Positions 43,148-53,841 of a stretch of DNA of 64,000 bases are shown piece after piece. Origin of the DNA: Elymus sibiricus. Its lineage: Eukaryota > Streptophyta > Magnoliopsida > Poales > Poaceae. Position 1 is the first letter of the stretch; the number at the start of each line of letters is the position of its first letter. The translations under genes were made by a program, and so were the position numbers. The notes under the pieces are model-generated. The model saw only the letters and a program-made list of their open reading frames with translations, ran no database searches and was not told where the DNA came from. The stretch covers positions 80,957,395 through 81,021,394 of the forward strand of contig CM077676.1 in assembly GCA_039707655.1 (NCBI GenBank). The letters run 5' to 3'.

Positions 43148-44015
43148 TGATGAGTGTTTTTTCACTCATTTTTACCCATGTTTAAACCGGAATTCTCACG
43201 TATTTTTGACATAATCACTTCAAAAAAAGCTACTTAGGATGGGGCAAATGATTGCAAAAGCCCTTGTTTATTTTTGTTGCTTGCAGAGATGAGTGATTTT
43301 AGGTGGAAATCCAAGCCATATATGGAATATAATGGGCATGATGATCATTGTCATTCAACCGTGCACACACAGAAGTCTCCAGAGGAGAAGACGGTGTGTG
43401 GTACGACTATCGATTGGTTTACTGCCATTTGTACAGTACGTCACCACCTTTGTGATGTCATTCCTGACAACTTTTGCAAATTGACCCGAGGCTGATTCGC
43501 AGCTGAGGCGCCCCAAAACCCTACTCCGCCCATTTGCACTATATAAATTAGAGAAAAACCCTATGGCAAGAGGGTCCTCGAAGCTAGAAGTTTGCCCTTC
43601 CAGCTGTCATACCATTGCCACCACCATCATCTCCACCACCATAGCCTCCTTCTCCATTAGTTTAATTACTTGTAATCGATATTACAGAGTGATCAGCAGA
43701 ATTGTAAGACTTTCAATCATTTCTCTTCATGTAATTTTGTCTATGATGTCTATTGTTTGTGATTTATTCACGATGTGTGAGCTCGCAGCACCATGTACAA
43801 GGATAAATGGATTGTTGGTTTATTTTGAGAGAACATTATTTGTATGTGTTGTGCAACGATTTTTTCGCTTGTCTCTACCTCGATCAGTAGGCTCACGGGT
43901 ACCCGAGAAACTGAAGATCAGAATAAGGAGAGCTGAAGTGCTGAGAGCAGAGGAAAGATATACTGAACGTCAGTGACAGTAAGATTAGTACGGTAGCCTG
44001 AATCAAGTTATCAGG
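43148..44015 (+). repeat. truncated gypsy LTR (copy B)
   Basis: Starts TGATGAGTG at the same place in the beta flank as the LTR at 23,865. It follows that LTR to about 44,015 and then breaks off. TATATAAATTAG near 43,543 is the likely LTR TATA region. Confidence 0.7.
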
Positions 44016-44857
44016 GGTCCTTTAGTTTAACTTTTGTTACTATGATATCATGTGAGCGTCGGTATCACATAATACTTTGCCATGTTCCCCGGCCCTACCT
44101 CGCTATAGTGTTTATATCGTCACCCTTCCGAGGAAGCCCTGAACTATTTTGTTAGGCGCATGCATACCTACTTGCGCAAGGTGAGAATAGACTTTTGTAA
44201 GCATATTCCTGCCGGCCTGGTATATCATTGGTAATATTAGCTGTGTTAAGAGGACAATGATTGATATCATGAGACCCGTTAAGCTATTCAGGCTGCAAAA
44301 CCTAGATACGAAGATATGGTTTTAGGCTGTTGGAGGAAAATATCTAGCATGCAAATGAAGTGACTCAAGTAAGAAAAAGTAATCAATCAACTGTTTAAAA
44401 GACGGCCTCTCTATATTATGTCTCCTAGGCTCACTTGCTTAGCCCAAAAACTGGAGTCTAAAGATAAGCACGAGGCTAATCAGGACATACTGGTGTGTTG
44501 CGACAACTACAAAACTAGAAAATCACACCACATCCTGGACGTGGGAGGGTACCATGAGACAAAATTGCCATTCGGCAGTGCAGAGTCTCGGCATGATGGT
44601 TGATGACGTAAGCACGACAGGCCCATCCGGCTTCTATGAAAGAGGTTGATGGAGATAATTGCTTGCACTTACCGGCTTGGTTGTTGTAGAATTATCCCTG
44701 ATACCTCTCAACCCTATGCAACTAATTTATATAAGACATGGTCTGTAATTCTTCAAAAGATGGATGATCTATGTTCATCATCACTAGAGGAACTGGGCAC
44801 AAGCGAATAAGAATGCAGCTAAATTTATCAACTAAGAATTTTGATGTGAAGGTGGTC
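44016..44857. other. intergenic, no gene supported
   Basis: Broken frames with faint gag-like character (EEALNYFVRRMHTYLRK near 44,130) but no recognisable domain. It may be debris of the retrotransposon to the left. Confidence 0.35.
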
Positions 44858-45045
44858 CGGTAGCTCACTTCATTGCATTTATAGGCATGTATGGTTGCAG
44901 AGGTCTATTGTTGATGTGAAGATCGTTTGGTAGCTCACTTTATTTATTACATTTATCAGATGTATCATGTATGGTTGCACACATACGTCTGTTGTTGATT
45001 TGAAGGTGCTTCCCGGTAGCTCACTGCGTTATATTTATAAGCTTG
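44858..45045. repeat. three tandem units of ~75-90 bp
   Basis: TTGATGTGAAGGTGGTCCGG plus TAGCTCACTTCATT...GGTTGCA recurs at about 44,850, 44,912 and 44,997 with some divergence. Confidence 0.7.
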
Positions 45046-45999
45046 TACAACCGCACATGTCACCAGTTTAAGCACATGAGATACTTCTCTTAGTCTTCGA
45101 TCAACAAGACTCGCACACCATGTGTCCATGCCTGCAAAGTCATGGCTCTTGGTGGTCACTCTAGTTACTCTCGGCGCTGGCCATGGCGATTCCTTTGACC
45201 CCAACCCCCTCCCATGCAAGGACCAGAAAATCAGACTGCCTGGCAGAAAAAAATGAATCTTGTTCGACATTGTCAACCTTAGAAAACTGTTTATGTGTAT
45301 AAACCAAAAAAGAGCCTGGTAGAACCAGCAAGAATTGTGACGAAGCTGACTACCTGAGACAGAACATAGCATTCAACGTGAAAGGCAAGCACATAGTGGT
45401 CAGACAACACAGAACACTGTCAATGGTGCGGGGAGACGAGACAAGTTGGTAACTTCTCGGTATCTTTACCTCAGCCGTTGACACTCATTCTAATACACTT
45501 TTCTTGAAGGTGATGCATCCGGTTTCACCTAACCTTTTTATACTTTTCAATCATACACCCCTAAACCCCCATGGATGAGTAATTTGACGCACGTTGTGTT
45601 GTCTGAGTAAAGCCATTGGGCGTCACTGATGATTACCCTACCATAGGAAGGTCTTTCAATCAGTCAATCACCATAAACTTCCGACCCATTGGTCGCTCAA
45701 CCTACTCCCAGTCCCCCATTATTCTCCAAATAGTCAATATTCACATACAATTTTCAGATTCTCTGCTTGTGAAAAGGGCCAGCAATAATTACATTGGATG
45801 CTCAACTCTTTTGTGTTCTTTTTCACGAGATTGAACTGTTGAGCGAGTTGAATTAATTCATGCCGGCGTCCATGGCACATGGCAGACAAGTCCGATCCCA
45901 CATCATTAGCGTACCAGTGACAACAACGGTGAGGTGGACAGCCCTTTTGACCTGATGGTTACCGAAACAATAGCCAAATGGATTCAGGAATCGATATCA
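45046..45999. other. intergenic, nothing recognised
   Basis: A 135-codon ORF on the minus strand (45,372-44,965) overlaps the tandem repeat and has no recognised domain. The rest is featureless. Confidence 0.35.
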
Positions 46000-47072
46000 T
46001 GTTGGTAACATTCAGGAATATTGAAATTTGAAACTTTGCCTTTCTTGAGCTAAACTATTCCTGGCATGATTCTTCAACCAGACAGCACCACGCTGAGAGC
46101 AGCTGGACGGTCCTATCTATTTCAGTCACGGGTGCTGAATCATGATCAAATCCTTATCGGTTTTTCCATTTTCTATTTTCTAATGGCAGTGGTAGTTGGT
46201 ATGAGTTATGGAGTATAGTACCCAACACCAACAATAATCATTTTCACGATGTCTAGAATTCGAGATCCCAACATGAACATATGCATGCACATGAACTGAT
46301 CTTGTTCCTTTATTACTTAGTAACCGTATAAAAGGCATCGAAATGGATAGAACGAACTACAAAAAATGGCATAACCGTGTACATATACAATAGCTGTAAC
46401 AGTAAACTAATTAAGTGGAGAATCGACCCTAGCTAATAACCAATGTCTATTCTGCTCAAAAGGCCGGAACATGCTTATATCTCTACTGTTCAACTTCTGA
46501 CGGGGCCTCGCGTTCTTCTCCATGTCCTGCACGGTGGAAGGAAAATCAGTCCAAAATGTTCTAGTCCACTGGTGGATGAAGATCGACCAAATTAAAGGCG
46601 GCTTTCATGTCACTCCGAAATTTCTAGATGTCGACGGTTAAATCTAGCATCTGGCATGAGTCTAAAGAATGTAAAGTGCTGTAATATAAGAGTTGAAAGC
46701 ACCAGGAGGAATATTACTTCACTTTCATGAAATGGATTGGAGAAACAGAAGGAGATTGCAGCAAGAAAAAGAAACTTACATCATGGACGGCCTCCCGGAG
46801 AAGCTCCAGCTGGTGCTTTCACACGGTGCGAACCTGCAAATTAAACCAGAGAAGAGAAAGATTTCAGAAACAATATTAATCAATCACACATGATTCACAA
46901 ACCATGCATAGCGTATAATAGGACTTGTGCACGCATCTAAAGAGTGGACGTTTTGTGCTCTACGGCCAGTATAACGGGTGTGTGTAGTCCGGGGAGCAAC
47001 CACACCTTTCTCGGAGACGGGGACAAAGCTGGTGGGGTATATATATGCTGGACGTCCATATATGCTGCACAA

Positions 47073-47091
47073 ACACACGCGCGCGCGCGCG

Positions 47092-47125
<34 letters not shown>

Positions 47126-47126
47126 C
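47073..47126. repeat. compound microsatellite (CA)(CG)(CA)(GA)
   Basis: Runs of ACAC, then CGCGCGCG, then CACACA, then GAGAGAGA join without interruption. The gamma copy at 58.1 kb lacks it. Confidence 0.9.
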
Positions 47127-47548
47127 GGCCGCGTCAGGTTGGAACGTTTCAAACCCGTGTCAACTTGCTACGGATTACAGTACGGTACTGACGCACACAG
47201 CACAATCAAAGTAAACTTTGCCGGCGTCGTCCCTTCCCGTGGCACCGGAACAGATCATGTATGTATGGTTTGGACAGTGTTGGATAGGGACGCTCGGATA
47301 AAAAAGTCCGGGTTTAATTTGGTGGGAAGCGGCACCTATGGCTTGTCATTTTCATCTCGTTTGGAAAAGCAAAACTGGCCGATTTGCCAAATTGGAACGC
47401 TGTTCTGTTCTGTTGGGTCGGCGACACCCCCAAGTCTCCAACGGCGGATGGACAGAAAGGCGCCGGAGGCCGCATTCTGCCAGCCATGCATGCCATTTTG
47501 CAGTGCACGGTTGTCGTCGATGCTTATCCATCATCCGTCGCGCGTCTG

Positions 47549-47996
47549 TGTAAGAGTTAATCTAGTTGTAGTATTAGTGTCCTAGTACTAGTCGTTTTAG
47601 TGTTCACGCGTTAGGTAAACCAGACTTGTACGTGTACGAGTCGGGATCCCGTCGTGTTGGCTGCCGAGTCCGGCTGCGTGTTGGACGGGGCGTTCCTGTA
47701 TCCTTTATATACCAGAGAAATAAAACGGAAAAGGTGCAAGTTGTATGCACCGCAAAATACCAGTTTTGCTCCGGCTGTTCCGTTCGCTAAGAAAGTTTTC
47801 GTCGAGACGATCGAATCGATCGACTTTTCGCTCGTGTACTGGCCGGAGGCCACGTACGGCTGCTCGTACTAGAATCCATCAAGGAGCTTGCTTGCTAGCT
47901 TGTCTAGCTAGCTTGAACGTACGTGTACAGGAGGATTTGATCCAAAGCCAAGTTCAAAATCAACAATTGGATCCAAAGCCAGGTTCAAAACCAACA
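47549..47996 (+). repeat. 5' LTR of the copia element
   Basis: 448 bp with TG...CA ends, a probable TATA box TTTATATACC near 47,704 and AATAAA near 47,719. It ends in a short duplication of ATCCAAAGCCAGGTTCAAAA type. Confidence 0.93.
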
Positions 47997-47997
47997 A

Positions 47998-48010
47998 TTG
48001 GTATCAGAGC
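47998..48010 (+). other. tRNA-iMet primer-binding site
   Basis: TTGGTATCAGAGC begins one base after the LTR end, the standard plant copia priming site. Confidence 0.9.
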
Positions 48011-48024
48011 CTCGACGATCTACG

Positions 48025-51000
48025 ATGGTGGACAGCGACGCTGAGTTGGTCAAGTCCGGCAACGGCGGTCCCAAGGCGATCAAGAACGGCGACAAGGTGA
48101 AGAAGAGCGGCAAGTCAGCGACCAGTGGTGGAGGAACGGGCGGCGCCAACGTCCAGGCGCATCGCAACATCCCCATCCAGTACCCGATGCTCACCGACGC
48201 CAACTACGGCGTGTGGGCGGTGAAGATGAAGATTATTCTCCGAACCCTCCGAGTGTGGCAGGCAATCACGGACGACGACGTCGACGAGGAGTGCGACGAA
48301 GGTGCCATGGCCGCCATAGCCCTGTCCGTGCCGGATTCCGTGCTGATGACATTGGCGGAGTTCGAGACGGCAAAGGAGGTGTGGAACGCACTCAAGGAGA
48401 TGAGGATCGGAGAAGATCGCGTCACCAAGGCTCGGGCACAAGTGCTGAAGCGCCAATTTCACAAGTTGCAGATGGAGGAAACTGAATCGGTGAACGACTA
48501 TGCCATGCGTCTTACTACTTTGGTGGGAGAGATCTGCGCGCTTGGTGCAAAGCTCGATGAGACCGAGATTGTGGAGAAAATTTTCAGTTCGGTGACTGAC
48601 AAATTCACGTACATCATCGGCACGCTCGAGCAGCTTTACGACATCGACGACATGACTATAACGGAGGCGATCGGACGCCTGCGAACGTGGGAAGAGAATG
48701 CTCGTGGCTGTCGGAAAGGCAAAGGAGGAGGTGGTGACCAACTCATGTACTCGCGCGCAGATTGGGAGGCCCCAAGTAGCAAAGGAAGGCGTGACGGTGG
48801 CGAAGGCTCAAGCAACGCGAAGCGCGACGGACAAACTGGAAAAAGCAAAGGAAAAGGCAAGCCACAAGGTCGTGGTAAGGCGGACCAATCTAAAGGGCGG
48901 AAGCCACGGAACTTGGATTTGTCCGAGGTCAAGTGCTATAACTGCAACGAGATGGGTCACTTTGCAAAGGATTGTCCGAAGCCTAACAAGCGGGAGATCA
49001 AGGCAAATTTGGCGAAGCAGGAAGGCGAAGGTCCAGGTCTTCTGATGGCCGAAGTTTGCGATCTCGTCGAAACGGTGGTTGTGAAACCTAACCAGAAGGT
49101 GCTACTTCACGAGAAGAAAGTGACACCAAAGCTATCCGGGGATCAGAACGTGTCATGGTATCTCGACACGGGTGCTAGTAACCACATGACGGGGTGCAAG
49201 GAGAAATCCCTCGAGCTGGAATACGATGTTGAAGGCTCGGTCAAGTTCGGTGACGGTTCAGCTGTGGAGATTTGCGGGCAAGGATCTGTCCTCTTCGAGG
49301 GTCTCACAGGGGAACATCGCATACTCACCGGAGTGTACTACATCCCACGGCTTCGCAACAACATCATCTCTATCGGGAAGCTTGACGAGAATGGATGCAA
49401 GGTGGATATCGAGAACGGAGTGATGACGATTTTCGACAACCTCCGAAACGTGCTAGCTCGTGTTAATCGCACATGGAACAGGCTCTATATCCTCAACCTT
49501 GATCAATCACAACCGGAGTGTTGGCTCGCCAAGAGTGATGATGATTCGTGGTTATGGCATGCGCGATTTGGACACGTTAACTTCTACGCCTTGAAGAAGA
49601 TGTCAAAGATGGAGATGGTATCCGGGATGCCATTTATCGACCATGTTGATCGAGTATGTGACGGGTGCTTGGTTGGAAAACAGCACCGCAGGCCGTTCCC
49701 TGCTCAGTCTACCTATCGTGCAAGTGATGCACTCGAGCTACTCCATGGTGATCTATGTGGCCCTATCACCCCGGCAACTCACGCAGGAAAGAAGTACTTC
49801 TTCCTTGTGGTAGATGACTACTCGAGATATATGTGGGTCGTTCTCCTACGATCTAAAGATGAGGCGTTTGAAGCTTTCAAGAAGCTAAAGGCTGCAACGG
49901 AGATGGAACACAAGTTGAAGGTTCGCGCTCTACGGACAGATCGCGGCGGAGAGTTTACGTCGAACGAGTTCAACGACTACTGCGAGAAGATTGGCATAAA
50001 AAGGTTCCTCACGGCACCTTATACGCCGCAGCAGAATGGGGTTGTTGAAAGGCGCAATCGAACCGTCGTTGACATGGCAAGGAGTTTACTCAAGAGCAAG
50101 AACCTGCCGGGGATTTTTTGGGGAGAAGCTGTCTCGACGGCGGTCTATCTTCTCAACCGGGCTCCAACGAAGGCGGTGATCGGCAAGACTCCGTATGAAG
50201 CAATTTACGGACGTAAGCCGAATGTGTCTCATCTACGGACGTTCGGGTGCGTGGCGCATGTGAAGACGGCGGAGCCGCATCTCTCAAAGCTTGCCGATCG
50301 TAGCACCAAGATGGTGTTCATCGGATACGAGAGGAGTTCCGGCACCAAGGCATACCGCTTCTACGATCCACAAACCAAGCGTCTACGGATTTCACGCGAC
50401 GTCGTGTTTGAAGAAAACAAAGCGTGGAATTGGAGCGCAACAGCCAACGATGCTCCAAACGGTAACATATTCACAGTTGAGTTTCCTGATGATGATGCAG
50501 GGGAAGACGTCCAGGTGGTTGGCAAGACGCCCAACCAAGGTGACCACAATGGTGGTGATCACCATGGTGCCAACACCGACGACGACGCGCAAGGGTCGCA
50601 AGGTGATAGCGACAATGACGCACACGACACGAGCGGAGATCTCGGCAACGACATCGACAACGAGGCGCATAGTGACGACGACAATCAAGATGATGGTCAC
50701 GGTCACAACGACTACGCCGACGACGCAGATGTCAACGACACGCCCGGGACTCAGCCGTCTTCCTCAAGTGCATCGACGCCGACACAATTTGTGTCGCCTC
50801 CTTCACAAGCCACAACGGACTCTTCCGGGCCTCGTCGCTACAAGACCCTCAGGAAAATCTACAAGTACACAAAGCCAGTTACGCTCGAGTACTCCGGACT
50901 ATGTTTGCTCGGAGTTGAGGAGCCAACCAACTTTGTAGAGGCGAGCAAAAGTTCAAGCTGGACGCACGCCATGGATGAGGAAATGAAGGCGATTGAGAGC

Positions 51001-52467
51001 AACGGAACGTGGACTTTGGTAACCCGACCTCCGAACCAAAAGGCCATCGGTTTGAAGTGGGTTTACAAGTTAAAAAAGGACACGAAGGGTGACATTGTGA
51101 AGTACAAGGCAAGACTCGTTGCAAAGGGCTACGTACAACGTCAAGGAGTTGACTATGATGAGGTGTTTGCACCGGTTGCTCGACTCGAGACGGTGAGAGT
51201 GCTCCTAGCTTTGGCAGCACAAGAGGATTGGAAGGTTCATCATATGGATGTTAAAACCGCTTTCCTCAACGGTGATCTCACAGAAGAAGTGTACGTGGAA
51301 CAACCCCTCGGCTACGAGAAGAAAGGCAAAGAAGGGAAAGTTTACAAGCTCAAGAAGGCACTTTACGGGTTGAAGCAAGCGCCAAGAGCTTGGAACTCAA
51401 AGTTAGACCGAAGTTTGGTCTCGCTCGGGTTCAAGAGATGTCCCCTCGAGCACGCAGTCTATACAAAGAACTCCAAAGGCTCAAACCTGCTAGTTGGGGT
51501 TTATGTGGACGATCTGATTATCACCGGAGATAGCGTACAAGAAATTGAACGTTTCAAGGTGCAAATGAAGAACAAGTTTAGCATGAGCGATCTGGGATTA
51601 CTCAGCTATTACTTGGGCATCGAAGTGAAGCAAAGCTCCGGAGAGATTTCCCTATGTCAATCGGCTTATGCGGTCAAGCTATTGGACAAGTGTGGCATGT
51701 CAGATTGCTACGAGACACAAGTTCCAATGGACCAACGTCACAAGTTGAGCAAGCGTAGCTCAAATCCGCCGGTGGACACCACAATGTATCGAAGCGTTGT
51801 GGCCAGCCTAAGATACCTGGTGCATACCCGACCTGACTTGGCTTATTCAGTCGGGATCGTGAGTCGTTTCATGGAGAATCCGACAACCGAACACATGAGC
51901 GCGGTCAACCAAATCTTGCGCTATGTGAAAGGCACTATTAATCTTGGCTGCACGTATAGAAAGGGAAAGGAAGGATTGATCCTTCGTGGATATTCAGATA
52001 ATGACATGGCAGGTGATGTGGATGACCGGAAGAGCACAACGGGCATGGTATTCTACCTTGGTCCGAATCCGATTAGCTGGAATTCTCAGAAGCAAAAGGT
52101 GGTGGCACTGTCTTCATGCGAGGCAGAATACATAGCGGCAAGCACGGCGGCTTGTCAAGCAGTGTGGCTGAGAAGACTCCTAGCTATTCTTGCGAAGCGG
52201 GAGGTGCAGAAGGTGTCATTGAAGATTGACAACCAAGCTGCAATCTCATTGTGCAAAAATCCAGTTCATCACGAAAGGAGCAAGCACATAGATACCCGGT
52301 TTCACCACATCCGGGAGTGCATTGAGGAAGGGATGATCGAAGTTCAGCACGTGAACACGAAGGACCAGCTTGCCGATATTTTCACCAAGTCCCTCGGTCG
52401 ACAGAAGTTCATCGAGATGAGGAAGAAAATCGGAGTGCAAGCAATGGAGACAAAGCAACCAGATTAA
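48025..52467 (+). CDS. copia gag-pol polyprotein, 1,480 residues, intact
   Basis: The start is the first ATG after the primer site (48,025). Gag occupies roughly residues 1-300 and ends with the CCHC knuckle CYNCNEMGHFAKDC (304-317). The protease motif DTGAS starts at D381. The pre-integrase H/C finger begins at H512. The integrase catalytic triad is D576, D639 and E675, with 35 residues between the last two. RT follows, with YVDD at 1160-1163. RNase H has SSCEAEY with E1366. The order protease-integrase-RT-RNase H defines Ty1/copia. No stop or frameshift was found, and all key residues are present. The linker near residues 830-950 is Asp/Asn-rich. Lineage within copia not assigned. Confidence 0.95.
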   Translation: MVDSDAELVKSGNGGPKAIKNGDKVKKSGKSATSGGGTGGANVQAHRNIPIQYPMLTDANYGVWAVKMKIILRTLRVWQAITDDDVDEECDEGAMAAIALSVPDSVLMTLAEFETAKEVWNALKEMRIGEDRVTKARAQVLKRQFHKLQMEETESVNDYAMRLTTLVGEICALGAKLDETEIVEKIFSSVTDKFTYIIGTLEQLYDIDDMTITEAIGRLRTWEENARGCRKGKGGGGDQLMYSRADWEAPSSKGRRDGGEGSSNAKRDGQTGKSKGKGKPQGRGKADQSKGRKPRNLDLSEVKCYNCNEMGHFAKDCPKPNKREIKANLAKQEGEGPGLLMAEVCDLVETVVVKPNQKVLLHEKKVTPKLSGDQNVSWYLDTGASNHMTGCKEKSLELEYDVEGSVKFGDGSAVEICGQGSVLFEGLTGEHRILTGVYYIPRLRNNIISIGKLDENGCKVDIENGVMTIFDNLRNVLARVNRTWNRLYILNLDQSQPECWLAKSDDDSWLWHARFGHVNFYALKKMSKMEMVSGMPFIDHVDRVCDGCLVGKQHRRPFPAQSTYRASDALELLHGDLCGPITPATHAGKKYFFLVVDDYSRYMWVVLLRSKDEAFEAFKKLKAATEMEHKLKVRALRTDRGGEFTSNEFNDYCEKIGIKRFLTAPYTPQQNGVVERRNRTVVDMARSLLKSKNLPGIFWGEAVSTAVYLLNRAPTKAVIGKTPYEAIYGRKPNVSHLRTFGCVAHVKTAEPHLSKLADRSTKMVFIGYERSSGTKAYRFYDPQTKRLRISRDVVFEENKAWNWSATANDAPNGNIFTVEFPDDDAGEDVQVVGKTPNQGDHNGGDHHGANTDDDAQGSQGDSDNDAHDTSGDLGNDIDNEAHSDDDNQDDGHGHNDYADDADVNDTPGTQPSSSSASTPTQFVSPPSQATTDSSGPRRYKTLRKIYKYTKPVTLEYSGLCLLGVEEPTNFVEASKSSSWTHAMDEEMKAIESNGTWTLVTRPPNQKAIGLKWVYKLKKDTKGDIVKYKARLVAKGYVQRQGVDYDEVFAPVARLETVRVLLALAAQEDWKVHHMDVKTAFLNGDLTEEVYVEQPLGYEKKGKEGKVYKLKKALYGLKQAPRAWNSKLDRSLVSLGFKRCPLEHAVYTKNSKGSNLLVGVYVDDLIITGDSVQEIERFKVQMKNKFSMSDLGLLSYYLGIEVKQSSGEISLCQSAYAVKLLDKCGMSDCYETQVPMDQRHKLSKRSSNPPVDTTMYRSVVASLRYLVHTRPDLAYSVGIVSRFMENPTTEHMSAVNQILRYVKGTINLGCTYRKGKEGLILRGYSDNDMAGDVDDRKSTTGMVFYLGPNPISWNSQKQKVVALSSCEAEYIAASTAACQAVWLRRLLAILAKREVQKVSLKIDNQAAISLCKNPVHHERSKHIDTRFHHIRECIEEGMIEVQHVNTKDQLADIFTKSLGRQKFIEMRKKIGVQAMETKQPD

Positions 52468-52476
52468 GGAGGTGAA
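52465..52476 (+). other. polypurine tract of the copia element
   Basis: TAAGGAGGTGAA lies directly before the 3' LTR, where plus-strand DNA synthesis would be primed. It overlaps the stop codon. Confidence 0.75.
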
Positions 52477-52925
52477 TGTAAGAGTTAATCTAGTTGTAGT
52501 ATTAGTGTCCTAGTACTAGTCGTTTTAGTGTTCACGCGTTAGGTAAACCAGACTTGTGCGTGTACGAGTCGGGATCCCGTCGTGTTGGCTGCCGAGTCCG
52601 GCTGCGTGTTGGACGGGGCGTTCCTGTATCCCTTTATATACCAGAGAAATAAAACGGAAAAGGTGCAAGTTGTACGCACCGCAAAATACCAGTTTTGCTC
52701 CAGCTGTTCCGTTCGCTAAGAAAGTTTCCGTCGAGACGAGCGAATCGATCGACTTTTCGCTCGTGTACTGGCCGGAGGCCACGTACGGCTGCTCGTACTA
52801 GAATCCATCAAGGAGCTTGCTTGCTAGCTTGTCTAGCTAGCTTGAACGTACGTGTACAGGAGGATTTGATCCAAAGCCAGGTTCAAAACCAACAATTGGA
52901 TCCAAAGCCAGGTTCAAAACCAACA
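52477..52925 (+). repeat. 3' LTR of the copia element
   Basis: 449 bp, nearly identical to the left LTR, followed by the duplicated target GTCTG. Confidence 0.93.
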
Positions 52926-53841
52926 GTCTGCTCCCAGAAACGATCGTACAAGCTCACTTCAGCGGCCGAACAATTTGGTCGGAGAGATCACGAGGCCGGA
53001 GCTACCACTCGGTTGCGGTGTGTTGCGCCTAGCTCCAACGCAATGCCGTGGACGAGTGTCAAATGATGTTTATTTCCATGCAGGACAGACATTTGCTTCT
53101 TTCCCGTTGTCTCCTATTCATACGTGTTCTCAACTTCATGCTTGTTTTCTAGCAATCCTCTCTTAAGCTTTTGTCCAACCTATTTATATTAAGGTAAAAC
53201 ACCTAAGTCGAATTATCATGACGTTCAACTGTGTGAATGAGGGTGAAATGATTGAGTTCGGATGCAGCTGACTGAAGTGAAGACGTGATATATGTAGAGG
53301 AAGGGAAGAGGCCCCGGAAGGGAAAGAATTGTGGTGGGTGGGACATTTATTAGCCTTATTTCCATCTTATAAACCTCCAACAATGCATATATCGCCCATG
53401 TACTTCTCTCTCTCTAAGTTCATAACTGACTTGCTTACAGATATGGGCATTTGTTAAAATAACCATTTCAAGTGAATTAGCTAGGTAGTCCACCGCAAAA
53501 AGATAGCTAGCTAGTCCAGCTACAGTTCACCGAAGGAGAGGAAAGCAAATTAAGTTTGTGGGGAGAACTAGTTCTCGCTCTTTAAGGAACAGATACAAAC
53601 ACTAAAAAAAGTACAATGATTTCCGCATATGGAGCGCCAAGATTGAAGGAAAGAACGGATTCATTCTCTGGTTGCTGCTACGAAACATTACTGTTATATT
53701 TATGACAAAATCGCTCATCCAAAGCTGCGGTGCCTGGTTCTGAAACTCCCTAAGCCCAATGCTTTTGTCTCGGGAGTTAATGCTGAGGAGACTTACTTTG
53801 CTCAGCTTCCAGATAGTGTGGTGAAGGATCATTTGGCCTGA

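Larger units (their letters stand above)
47549..52925 (+). mobile_element. intact young Ty1/copia LTR retrotransposon
   Basis: LTRs of 448 and 449 bp (TGTAAGAGTT...CCAACA) and a perfect GTCTG target duplication (47,544-47,548 and 52,926-52,930). A tRNA-iMet primer site follows the left LTR, and a purine tract precedes the right one. A single unbroken polyprotein ORF fills the interior. By eye the LTRs differ by seven substitutions and one 1-bp indel. The gamma copy near 58,502 shows the site without insertion. This element is probably recent and may be autonomous. Confidence 0.96.
46000..53600. repeat. gamma block, copy 1 (split by the copia element)
   Basis: 46,000-47,548 plus 52,926-53,600 match 56,640-59,100 in order. 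They share CATGATTCTTC, TCTAATGGCAGTGG, ACGGGGCCTCGCGTTCTTCT, GGTGGGAAGCGGCACC and TATGTAGAGGAAGGGAA. On the minus strand two exon-like pieces with splice sites occur (46,833-46,780 and about 46,526-46,430; the second encodes KNARPRQ and NSRDIS). They may be the end of an unidentified host gene. Confidence 0.75.

Noticed and set aside
47338..47553. Short ORFs upstream of the copia element, also present at 58.3 kb
   Set aside because: Similarity reflects duplication of the gamma block; frames overlap on both strands and show no domain.
48115..48741. 208-codon ORF antisense to copia gag
   Set aside because: Shadow of the real polyprotein frame.
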